DNA of 64,000 bases from Pantoea sp. Cy-639. GTDB lineage: Bacteria; Pseudomonadota; Gammaproteobacteria; Pseudomonadales; Pseudomonadaceae. Position numbers and translations under genes: made by a program. The notes under the pieces were generated by a model. It saw only the letters and a list, made by a program, of their open reading frames with translations, made no database searches and was not told the DNA's origin. Where the stretch lies: contig NZ_VWXI01000009.1 in the NCBI RefSeq assembly GCF_011752525.1, positions 62,001 through 126,000 on the forward strand, in the 5' to 3' direction. Position 1 is the first letter of the stretch. The number at the start of each line of letters is the position of its first letter. Shown here piece by piece: positions 56,885 through 64,000 of the stretch.

Positions 56885-56913
56885 AAAAAGCCCCGCAATG
56901 CGGGGCTTTTTTT
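56885..56913 (+). terminator. Intrinsic terminator after ppa
   Basis: GCCCCGC (56890-56896) and GCGGGGC (56900-56906) around a 3-base loop, with A residues before and seven T after. It ends the ppa transcript and, from the A run on the other side, could also act in reverse. Confidence 0.93.
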
Positions 56914-57031
56914 CATCAGCGCAATTTCCTACTAAAACTTAAGAATTGCTTGCGAAGTTGAGTTTTTCCTACAGATAGCATCCACATCAGGTTTATTTCC
57001 TCACACTTTTCATGGCGATAGACTCGCCGCC

Positions 57032-57730
57032 ATGAACAATTCCGGTGACCGCCTCAAAGCCCTCCTCTTGGAGTGCGACCTGACCCCTTCCGACTTTGCC
57101 GCCCAGCAACGTGTCACGCCCCAGCACGTCAACAACTGGTTCAAGCGCGGCGTGCCCCATCCCCGGCTCGACGAGATCGCCGACCTGTTCTGCGTTCAGC
57201 GCCGCTGGCTACGTACCGGCAAAGGCTGCAAGCACCTCGACCCTCTCAAGCCGGTACGCGCGCAACCGCAGCACAAGTCCCCCCAAGCGGCCTTGCTGGT
57301 GCCCGACGACGATAGCGTGCAATTACCCTTGCATCACATTCACCAGGGGTTGCTGCAACCCTTGGCAGGCCCAGGCCAGGCAATCCCCAGGCAGGCACTG
57401 CAAGCCTTGAGCGTGGACCCACAGCACGCCATCTGCCTGGACATGCCAGCCAGCAATCTGCAGCCGCTGTTGCCGCCGGGCACATTGCTGGCCATCGATC
57501 GCAGCTTCACCCAAGTGGTCGAGGGCGAATACTACGCCCTGCTGCACAATGGCCGGCTGCGGGTGCACCAACTCACCCTGGGCCATGGCGGCATCCTGTG
57601 CCTGCACAGCCACGACCGCTTCAATCACCCCACCGAGCGCTACAGCGCGGCCCAGCGCCGTACACAACATCTGGACATCCTCGGTTGGGTGTTCTGGTGG
57701 TCATGCCTGCGCCCAGCCCGTCCAGGCTGA
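57032..57730 (+). CDS. Helix-turn-helix regulator with LexA/S24-like C-terminal domain lacking the catalytic dyad
   Basis: A 232-residue phage-repressor-like regulator. Residues ~1-65 form a helix-turn-helix domain (LTPSDFAAQQRVTPQHVNNWFKRG). Residues ~125-225 resemble the S24/LexA peptidase fold (PPGTLLAIDRSFTQVVEGEYYALLHNGRLRVHQL). At the nucleophile position a normal DSMxP is replaced by SNLQP (Asn142), and the Lys in VKR is replaced by His179. It therefore looks unable to self-cleave and would respond to something other than RecA. It stands at the edge of the accessory region, 57.7-64 kb; target unknown. Confidence 0.8.
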   Translation: MNNSGDRLKALLLECDLTPSDFAAQQRVTPQHVNNWFKRGVPHPRLDEIADLFCVQRRWLRTGKGCKHLDPLKPVRAQPQHKSPQAALLVPDDDSVQLPLHHIHQGLLQPLAGPGQAIPRQALQALSVDPQHAICLDMPASNLQPLLPPGTLLAIDRSFTQVVEGEYYALLHNGRLRVHQLTLGHGGILCLHSHDRFNHPTERYSAAQRRTQHLDILGWVFWWSCLRPARPG

Positions 57731-57748
57731 AACACCTCGCACCATTTT

Positions 57749-57956
57749 TTGCTGGGCATCACTGACGAGCCCTAGTATGCTACGCGGCACATCACGCCCC
57801 TGATGGCGCAAGCCGCATTCCAGAGGGCCTGGCGACGTCTCACACAGCCGTACGCCATCTTTTTCAGGCCATGTTGCCAACCGTTTAAGGCGGTTGCGGT
57901 TTATCAAAAATAAGCCAAGACCGTCCCCAAGAAGCCGGCCACAAGCCGGCTTTTTA
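57749..57956 (+). ncRNA. Possible small RNA
   Basis: TTGCTG (57749-57754), an 18-base spacer and TAGTAT (57773-57778) form a promoter; a good terminator lies at 57932-57956. Between them, about 175 bases carry no convincing reading frame. This fits an independently transcribed small RNA. The terminator could instead serve the regulator gene upstream. No known sRNA family was recognised. Confidence 0.35.
57932..57956 (+). terminator. Intrinsic terminator between the regulator and the convergent lux-like operon
   Basis: AAGCCGGC (57933-57940) and GCCGGCTT (57946-57953) around a 5-base loop, followed by TTT. It separates the rightward regulator/small-RNA unit from the leftward operon, whose last stop is at 57977. 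Confidence 0.85.
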
Positions 57957-57976
57957 ATGCCCGCCATTCTCGATAC

Positions 57977-58891
57977 TCAGCACGCTTCGGCGTGGAGCGC
58001 CTGTTGCTTCACGCTGGCAAGCAACGCACGCGCAGTCGGGCTGTGAAGCTGCAGCGAGCGGCCGGAAAAACCGCGCTGCAGCAACCAGTACCAGTGCCGC
58101 CCTGGCCCCAGGGCAAGCCCCATGTCGGCATAACCTGCCTGATGAAGCACCGACAACGCCATTGCCAGATTGGCATCCATCCTCACCCAGACGTGGGTCA
58201 TCCGGGTAGACGACAATCGCGAGGCTTCGATGAGCGAGAAGTGGTTTGCACACTCGATGATCAGGTCCAGGCGATCATCCTGGACCGTAATTTTCGTCAG
58301 TGCCGCACGATCCCCGGCAGCGCCGGCCGAAACCGCTCCGAATTGCTCGATCAGCGGAGCGAGCCACGACGGCTGGTCGCCTGGCATGCCCGTCAGTGGC
58401 AGAGGTAACGCCTGTAAAGGCAGCACACCGAGAATGGCGGTTTCCCGCGCTGGATGGCAGATCGGCGAATCGACGTAATCGAGCAGCAGCCCCGTGGCCT
58501 GGAACCCCAGTGCAGCCCCCAGTCGCTGTGTCCACACGTGGCTGGCGACCATCTTGATCGTCAACACAGCCAGGTGCTGACGACGGGCCAGGTCACACAA
58601 ATGCCGGCCCATGCGGGTGGCGACGCCCTGTCCCCTCGCCTGGGGATCGACGACGATCATCGCCAGCTCGGCACGACGGTCATCCTCCGAGGAGCGCCAC
58701 AGCAGGGCATGCCCGACAATATGACCTCCCAGCAACGCGACCACGGATTGCCAGCGCCGCGTCCGGTTGTGGTGATAGATGACGGAGGGCAGATAGATCT
58801 CCGGGTAGAAATAGTCTTCGCCATAGACCCTGTTGAACAACGCACTGACCTGCGCCGCGTCACACTCCTCTAACCCACGGACGAACATCAT
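57977..58891 (-). CDS. GNAT acetyltransferase with an extra C-terminal domain, last gene of the lux-like operon
   Basis: A 304-residue protein. Residues ~1-150 are a GNAT domain (AELAMIVVDPQARGQGVATRMGRHL holds the acetyl-CoA loop RGQGVAT; ~75-100). Residues ~150-304 have no motif I recognise; the segments GYADMGLALGPGRHWYWLLQRGF suggest a second, degenerate GNAT-like fold. I chose the ATG at 58891, which overlaps the stop of the upstream adenylating enzyme as ATGA. The coupling suggests it acts on the product of that pathway, for example by acyl transfer; this is inference. Confidence 0.75.
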   Translation of the reverse strand: MMFVRGLEECDAAQVSALFNRVYGEDYFYPEIYLPSVIYHHNRTRRWQSVVALLGGHIVGHALLWRSSEDDRRAELAMIVVDPQARGQGVATRMGRHLCDLARRQHLAVLTIKMVASHVWTQRLGAALGFQATGLLLDYVDSPICHPARETAILGVLPLQALPLPLTGMPGDQPSWLAPLIEQFGAVSAGAAGDRAALTKITVQDDRLDLIIECANHFSLIEASRLSSTRMTHVWVRMDANLAMALSVLHQAGYADMGLALGPGRHWYWLLQRGFSGRSLQLHSPTARALLASVKQQALHAEAC

Positions 58892-60180
58892 CGTGCAGCC
58901 TCCTCGAGAAGGGCCTGGTAGTCTCGTCTGTCGACAACACGCAGCAACTTGCCAGTTCGCTGATTCGTCACCAGCTCCAAGGGTTGGCACCAACTGACCG
59001 ATACAACCAGCGCCCCTTTCTCCATGAGCTCGACCACCGCAGCGTCCCCTGCTTTCAGAGACTGCAGCAATGCCTCGGCGCACCCGCCGTCGCCCGGGTG
59101 GGCAATACGAAGCACGATGAAGTCGGTGCCGTTCTTCCTGTCGATCACCAGTTGCCACTGGCATTGTCCCAGGCACTCCTCGATAGCCACCGCCAGTTCG
59201 TCCGGGAAGAGCGTTGCATAACCGACCCTCACCCGGTAACCGAGGCTGCTGCGCCCTGCGAGCGTGAACTTGCGGCTAGCGCTCCCTGGTGCTTCGGACC
59301 ATTGCGCCAGGTCACCGACGGGGTAGCGAATGACGGGCATCAAGGAGCGCGTCAGGTTGGTCACCAGTAACAGGCCGGTACGGTTGGCCTCGTGGATTGG
59401 CTCGCCCGACACCTCATCGACAATCTCGACGAGGGTGTCGGGCTCGAAGACACGATGCTCACCCGGTGCACAGTCGACCGTGCTGGCGCCAATCAGGCCC
59501 GCGTCCACGCTGGCACAGCCGATCGATACCACGTTGGCGTTGGGCAGCACCGCCTTGAACAACGCGCGTTGTTCGGCAAACACACTTTCCCCGCCATACA
59601 GGACGGTCCTGACCCCTGGCAGCTGGATGCCGTTCTGTTCGAGACTGGCGATGGCGTGCAGGAGTTTTCCGGGTACGCCCGCCAGAACGTTGATCCCGTG
59701 CTGCCCGACCTGCGCCGCCAGCGCCTGCGGATCGACCGCCCCGGTGAAGGGGAACACGCAGATCGGTACCAGAGTCTTGGCCAGCGCCCCTTGAATGAAC
59801 AGGAAGCTGGCGTACAAGTCACCCGCGAAGAACAGGTTGGCCACGCGATCCCCAGGCTCGAGCCAGGCGCAGAGACTGCGCCCGAACGTCGTGACGAACC
59901 GATCCCACTCCGCCTGGGTGTAGACCGAGTGCTTGGCCGCGCCAGTCGTGCCACCGGTCTTGTAGACGATCGCGTCCGTTACCGGCCCCGTCAGAACAGG
60001 CCAGCCTTCGAGCACCGCCCCGCCTGCCCAATACTGGTGGGGGTCGACCATCGGCAGGTCGGTCAGTGTCCAGCCCGCTTTCGGGAGGTCCCGATACAGC
60101 CGGGCGTAGTAAGGGGAATGAGCGCGGGCATGATCGACGAGCCATGCCAGTGCGAGCGGGCATTTGCTGTGGTAATCCAT
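58888..60180 (-). CDS. PaaK-like AMP-forming acid-CoA ligase/synthetase
   Basis: A 430-residue adenylate-forming enzyme of the phenylacetate-CoA ligase (PaaK) type. The ATP-loop motif is YKTGGTTGAAKHS (~73-85). Further marks are SIGCASVDAGLIG, the PVIRYPVGDLAQW segment (equivalent of the D of TRxxTGD), and a C-terminal lid with the terminal Lys in NQRTGKLLRVV. The start at 60180 (MDYHSKCPLA) has AGGAGG upstream; the longer in-frame reading runs into the preceding gene. The real acceptor, CoA or a carrier-protein thiol, is unknown. Confidence 0.82.
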   Translation of the reverse strand: MDYHSKCPLALAWLVDHARAHSPYYARLYRDLPKAGWTLTDLPMVDPHQYWAGGAVLEGWPVLTGPVTDAIVYKTGGTTGAAKHSVYTQAEWDRFVTTFGRSLCAWLEPGDRVANLFFAGDLYASFLFIQGALAKTLVPICVFPFTGAVDPQALAAQVGQHGINVLAGVPGKLLHAIASLEQNGIQLPGVRTVLYGGESVFAEQRALFKAVLPNANVVSIGCASVDAGLIGASTVDCAPGEHRVFEPDTLVEIVDEVSGEPIHEANRTGLLLVTNLTRSLMPVIRYPVGDLAQWSEAPGSASRKFTLAGRSSLGYRVRVGYATLFPDELAVAIEECLGQCQWQLVIDRKNGTDFIVLRIAHPGDGGCAEALLQSLKAGDAAVVELMEKGALVVSVSWCQPLELVTNQRTGKLLRVVDRRDYQALLEEAAR

Positions 60181-60193
60181 ATTGCTGCCTCCT

Positions 60194-62617
60194 CTACAGG
60201 CACCGTGGCTCAGTGCGTTTGTCGATGAGCAACGGCGTCTTCCCAGTCCGCGGATGGTTCTCGAAGTGCTGTTGCGCCCGTTGGTACACCTCCAGCTCCA
60301 GCAGCCCAAGCGTCAAAGCCTTGTTCAACTCGGCATCGACACACACCCTGGCCCTGACCACGTCGGGCTCTGCCTCCGCCAACAGGCGAATACGCTCAAT
60401 GCCATTTTCCGGGTTGTGCTCCAGGTGCAGTTGCACCGGGGCCCCGGCCAACGCGGCCAGTTCTTGTGGCTGGATGAACAGCGAACCAATGCGCACCCGC
60501 GCACCATGACGTCCCAACAGCTCGAACCGTGGCTCCGCCACGCCGCATGGGCACTGGCCACTCACCCAGCGCCCCAAGTCGCCGATGTCGTAGCGGGTGA
60601 CGCCCTGCCCTTCCCGGGCCTTCGAGGTGAACAGCAGGCGCCCCGCCTCACCCGGGGCAACCGGCTCATCGCGCTCAGGGTCGACGATCTCCAGCCATTG
60701 GGTATCGCCCATCAGGTGGAAGACCCCATCCGGGCTGGATGCGCAGGTGTAGCCCAGGGGGCCGGCATCGACGGAGCCATAGAGCGCGGAACGGATGGCC
60801 TCGACGCCAAAGCCCTGGATGAACGAGTGCTGTGCCGGAGCAAGGTGTTCACCGCCCAGCAGTACCTTGCGGATCCCGCCATAGGCACGCAACGTTGCGG
60901 CCTCGCGCAAGAACAGTTGATGCACCGTGGTCGGCATGCCGATCACAGTGTCGATACGTTCAGAGACGATGAGCTGGGCTATCTCGTGGTAATCGTCATC
61001 TTGGGGTCCGGCCATCGGATAGTGCCGGGCTCCCAGCTTGTCCAGGACCGTGAAGAAACTGAGCAGGCCGCCATACAGATTGCCGCCATACAGGAGGTTG
61101 ATGACCCGATCCCTGTCAGGCTCCAGGCCAGCGGCAAACAACCCGTCGGCCGCCGCCTGCATCTGCCGGTGATAATCACGATAGGAATAGCCGGCAAGCT
61201 GTGGTGCTCCCGTGGTACCGCCCGTGCGGAAGAACAGCTGGGCGCGCGTATTGATCGAACCGTCCAAGAATGCGCTGCGGCTCATGATCGGCTGCCCCTC
61301 CATGCCAGCAGGTTCCTCACCACGGGCGTCCAAGGTCGCCTGCCGGGGCAAGCTGCCCTGCGCCAGGCTCACGGACACCCGGCGCGCAAACATGCTCAGG
61401 GCATACACGCCATCGTGAGGTTCACCGCTGTAGCCGTCGTGCATCGTCTGCACTGACGCGACCCGGTCGACGCCTGCGGCCAGCAGCAACTGGCTGAGGT
61501 GGGCAAATTCGTGGGCAGCGCAGACCAGGCCGCAGGTCTGCAACCGGGTGCGCCAAGGACGCAGGGCGTGCATCACTGCCTGGCGCGGCAGCGGCCGTAG
61601 CAGGATGGTGCGAAACAGCGGCGAAGGCTCGAGTGCCATCGCCTGCTCAAGCACAATTTGCCAGCCCTGGCCTTTCCAGACCTGGCCTCTGGTATCGGCG
61701 AACGCGTGATCCAGCTCGGCCAATGCGAGCTTGGTGGTGACCTGCGCGGCTTCCTGCACACTGGGCGACAGCGCAGGCCACTGCGCATGACGGCGCTGCA
61801 TCGCGGCGGCCAGTTGCCCACCCAACTCGCGCAACGTGTCTGCATCGTCGCTGTCGACGAACACCACCTGCGGGCTGGAACATGCCTGCTGGTCCAGACG
61901 GCAAACTTCGTCGGCCAGCGCATCGAGCGCAGACTCATCGACAACCTCCGGCACCAGCCAGGCAAAACTGACCTTGTGCCCCCAGGGAATCCATAGGCAA
62001 CCGTCAGGCAGTTGGTCGCGAATGGCCTTCAATGCCGCGCTTCCCCCCCAGGCCGAAACACCATCGGCATAGTGCATCAACCTCGCGAGCTCGGCCTTGG
62101 CCACCGGCAACACCGCCACATGGTTGGCCAGTTCGCCGGATCGATCGCATTGCAGGAACGCCTGCAGCAACCGGGTGTTCAAGCCCTGGTCGCACACGCT
62201 GGGGCGCAGCCAGTTGACATTGCCCACCAGCAAGCTTTCCAGCACGGCAAAGAATGGCAGCAGCGGCGCGTTGCCTGGGGTGACATGCAGGATGAGACCC
62301 AGCGGCCGCCAGCTCTCGAAGCGGGGGGCCCGATAATCGCGACGGCGTAGGGAGAATGGATTGACGCCCAGTTCGTTTTCCAGCTTGGCGCGCAGAGTAT
62401 CAGGCTGGCAGAACGCCCGAAGCTGCTCACGCAAAGCAGGGTCGAGCTCAGCCAGGAACGCTCCGTCCAGCAGTTTCTCGGCAAACCGACCGGCGCAAGC
62501 CAGCACGGTGTCGATCCCACAGGGATGGCTCAGCGTATGCGCCAGTTTGCCCGTCAACCGTAGCAGTGCCTGGTCCAACGTCAGCTCCGCCTGGTACTGC
62601 CCTTGAATGAGGTACAT
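60194..62617 (-). CDS. LuxC-type acyl reductase fused to a PaaK/LuxE-like adenylating domain
   Basis: An 807-residue two-domain protein. Residues 1-~420 are LuxC-like acyl-CoA reductase, with LHVTPGNAPLLPF (111-123) and the catalytic Cys246 in LDQQACSSPQVV, the LuxC signature. Residues ~440-807 are a PaaK-like adenylating domain with FFRTGGTTGAP (462-472), ALYGSVDAGP, and VTRYDIGDLGRW (TRxxTGD equivalent). LuxC reduces an acyl group, received on its Cys from LuxE, to the aldehyde with NADPH. A LuxC-adenylase fusion in one chain is unusual. It starts 2 bases after the LuxE-like stop, with GGGAG upstream. Confidence 0.88.
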   Translation of the reverse strand: MYLIQGQYQAELTLDQALLRLTGKLAHTLSHPCGIDTVLACAGRFAEKLLDGAFLAELDPALREQLRAFCQPDTLRAKLENELGVNPFSLRRRDYRAPRFESWRPLGLILHVTPGNAPLLPFFAVLESLLVGNVNWLRPSVCDQGLNTRLLQAFLQCDRSGELANHVAVLPVAKAELARLMHYADGVSAWGGSAALKAIRDQLPDGCLWIPWGHKVSFAWLVPEVVDESALDALADEVCRLDQQACSSPQVVFVDSDDADTLRELGGQLAAAMQRRHAQWPALSPSVQEAAQVTTKLALAELDHAFADTRGQVWKGQGWQIVLEQAMALEPSPLFRTILLRPLPRQAVMHALRPWRTRLQTCGLVCAAHEFAHLSQLLLAAGVDRVASVQTMHDGYSGEPHDGVYALSMFARRVSVSLAQGSLPRQATLDARGEEPAGMEGQPIMSRSAFLDGSINTRAQLFFRTGGTTGAPQLAGYSYRDYHRQMQAAADGLFAAGLEPDRDRVINLLYGGNLYGGLLSFFTVLDKLGARHYPMAGPQDDDYHEIAQLIVSERIDTVIGMPTTVHQLFLREAATLRAYGGIRKVLLGGEHLAPAQHSFIQGFGVEAIRSALYGSVDAGPLGYTCASSPDGVFHLMGDTQWLEIVDPERDEPVAPGEAGRLLFTSKAREGQGVTRYDIGDLGRWVSGQCPCGVAEPRFELLGRHGARVRIGSLFIQPQELAALAGAPVQLHLEHNPENGIERIRLLAEAEPDVVRARVCVDAELNKALTLGLLELEVYQRAQQHFENHPRTGKTPLLIDKRTEPRCL

Positions 62618-62618
62618 A

Positions 62619-63743
62619 TCAGTTCTCCCTTATCAGTTCAGAGGCGGCCAATGCACAGCTGCGGCTCTTGCCGGTACCCGCCCGCCCAAGAATCTCGAAC
62701 CAGTCGGTGGCAATGCCGCAGCCACACTCGTCACCGCGATGCAGCACCGCCAGGTCACTCATCACGATGCTGTGGGCGGGGCTGGAGGTGATGTACGGCG
62801 ATACGAACTGGATCAGCCCCGGCTGCCCGTAACCCTGCAAGGCGAACGTCCCGGTGTGGCGGGTGTAGGCGCGGGAATAGGTGGGCACGTGGTGGCGGTG
62901 GTTCTCGCACTCGACGTAGGGCACGCAGTGCTCGACGGAGCCGTAACCGTCGCGGCAGCGCGAGGTCGGTATGCCCAATTGCTCGTTCATCCGCGCATAC
63001 AACTGGGCCTTGGGGATCTGCTGGTCGGCATGGGTTTTCCAGCCACCGCCGAACATGGCCAGCGATTCGGCGGCAAACTCCAGCGGCGCAATCTTCATTT
63101 CACGCATTCGTTCGAGGACGAACCACATGAACGCCGGGAAGCCCTGGATGCGCAGAGGCGCATCATCCTGCGCGAACCGCTGCAATGCCTCGATGACACC
63201 AAAGGGGTCGAACTCTGTTTGCCGGCCGTTGTGACGCAGGGCATAGAAGACCTGTCTGGCCGGCGCGTACTTGCACAGGAAATCGTCGGTATAAGCGGTG
63301 CCAAGCGCGCTGTGCCCGACGGGCTCGTAGCCCAGCATCAGGTAGTTGCACGGCACCTGCGGCGTATCCCAGCCATACCGCCGGTAGATCCGGTCGACCA
63401 TGCCTTGCGCGGCACCGAGGCTGCGCGCGTCATAGCGCATTCGGCTTTTCTGGCCCGTAGTGCCTGACGAGGTCAGCTCCAGGGCATCCAGCCCTGTCTC
63501 GCTGAGCAGCAGGTGCTTCTTCAGGTAGTTGGCGAATATCGGCGGCAGCTGCCCCCAAGTCTCGATACTCGAGGCAGAAGGATCGAACTGCTGTTGGCGC
63601 AACCACTCGGAATAGCCCGGTGAGTGCTGCTGGTGGTAAGCCGTGATTTCGCGCATCGCGGCATCAAACAGATGATCGGCGTGCTCGCCGACCAGGTAAG
63701 GATCATCAAGCGCACACAGTACTTCAACGTGTACAAGATTCAT
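62619..63743 (-). CDS. LuxE-like acyl-protein synthetase
   Basis: A 374-residue acyl-protein synthetase of the LuxE type. The adenylation loop is TSSGTTGQKSRM (91-102); GYGSVEHCVPYVEC (266-279) is the conserved acyl-binding region; Cys363 in TGKSRSCALAASEL matches the acyl-accepting C-terminal Cys of LuxE. LuxE activates a fatty acid as acyl-AMP, takes it on this Cys and hands it to LuxC. The start at 63743 (MNLVHVEVLC) has GGAGC seven bases upstream; it is the first gene of the operon. Confidence 0.88.
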   Translation of the reverse strand: MNLVHVEVLCALDDPYLVGEHADHLFDAAMREITAYHQQHSPGYSEWLRQQQFDPSASSIETWGQLPPIFANYLKKHLLLSETGLDALELTSSGTTGQKSRMRYDARSLGAAQGMVDRIYRRYGWDTPQVPCNYLMLGYEPVGHSALGTAYTDDFLCKYAPARQVFYALRHNGRQTEFDPFGVIEALQRFAQDDAPLRIQGFPAFMWFVLERMREMKIAPLEFAAESLAMFGGGWKTHADQQIPKAQLYARMNEQLGIPTSRCRDGYGSVEHCVPYVECENHRHHVPTYSRAYTRHTGTFALQGYGQPGLIQFVSPYITSSPAHSIVMSDLAVLHRGDECGCGIATDWFEILGRAGTGKSRSCALAASELIREN

Positions 63744-64000
63744 CGATCGAGCTCCGAGCCATGAACGGAGAAACAACCGTGGTCAGCCCGCAAGCAGGTA
63801 CTGGGAATGCCCGGCACCGTTGTGCTGCGACACGGTTGAAACATCGGGATGCGCCTGAAGCCCCGTTGACTGCTAGCGGTTCATCCAGGCGGTCCGAGCG
63901 TTGCCGCGGAGCACTCTATGTAGATGCGTAGTGAAAGTTAGTAGGGAAAATCCTCACGAAACAGGGGCTCTTTCGACTTGCGATATAGGACAGGTGCGAA
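63744..64000. other. Region upstream of the lux-like operon, to the window edge
   Basis: 257 bases with no open frame I trust. It should hold the operon promoter (minus-strand reading, left end). The only oddity is an AT-richer stretch near 63925-63965 with the imperfect palindrome TAGGGAAAATCCT around 63941-63953. What lies beyond the edge, and so whether the operon has further genes, cannot be seen. Confidence 0.5.

Noticed and set aside
57977..63743. A bioluminescence operon
   Set aside because: LuxE- and LuxC-type proteins are present but no luciferase (LuxA/LuxB) or LuxD is in the window, and a second adenylating family is mixed in.

Overview
The window reads as chromosome of a Pseudomonas, most likely the P. 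putida/entomophila group. It is GC-rich and gene-dense, it carries several families of pseudomonad REP palindromes, and its gene orders match what I remember of Pseudomonas chromosomes (prmA-dusB-fis-purH-purD-retS; proA-nadD-rsfS-rlmH-mrdA-rodA-mltB-rlpA-dacA-lipB-lipA; mpl-eatR-exaC-eat-eutBC-dedA-mtfA-ppa). No rRNA, tRNA, CRISPR array, integrase or transposase was recognised.

Layout. 1-2.0 kb: two tandem minus-strand genes related to large DUF6543/dermonecrotic-toxin-like pseudomonad proteins; one runs off the left edge, the other is a short N-terminal-only paralogue. 2.1-12.7 kb: core block prmA, DUF3426 protein, dusB-fis, purH, purD, the hybrid sensor retS, and marC. 12.7-20.3 kb: divergent cobalamin operons, cobG-cobH-cobI-cobJ to the left and cobL-cbiD-cobK to the right. 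20.3-25.2 kb: a vapBC-type toxin-antitoxin pair, nfeD plus an SPFH protein, the 54-codon ribosome-rescue gene arfA (with an internal hairpin), a lytic transglycosylase and ldcA. 25.2-36.8 kb: lipoate synthesis, cell-wall elongation and NAD/proline genes on the minus strand. 37-46.2 kb: mpg, a DedA-PAP2 fusion, a LON-domain protein, lrgAB, a MaoC hydratase, a MORN-repeat/C13-peptidase lipoprotein, ubiX and mpl. 46.3-53.9 kb: a complete ethanolamine catabolic locus: sigma54 activator, aldehyde dehydrogenase, permease, and the adenosylcobalamin-dependent lyase EutBC, with two good sigma54 promoters. 54-56.9 kb: an acetyltransferase, dedA, mtfA, ppa. 57-64 kb: an accessory region with a LexA-fold regulator lacking its catalytic dyad, a possible small RNA, and a tightly coupled four-gene operon of LuxE-like synthetase, LuxC-PaaK fusion, PaaK-like synthetase and GNAT enzyme.

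The most interesting parts are: the luxE/luxC operon, a fatty-acid-reductase-like system without luciferase genes, containing a LuxC reductase fused to a second adenylating domain; a REP doublet inserted in frame in the ethanolamine regulator, so that about 40 residues of the protein are REP-encoded; the arfA gene with a self-limiting hairpin; and the MORN-C13 protease lipoprotein. The cobalamin genes (aerobic CobG beside CbiD and a CbiG-type domain) and the B12-dependent EutBC are functionally linked as producer and consumer.
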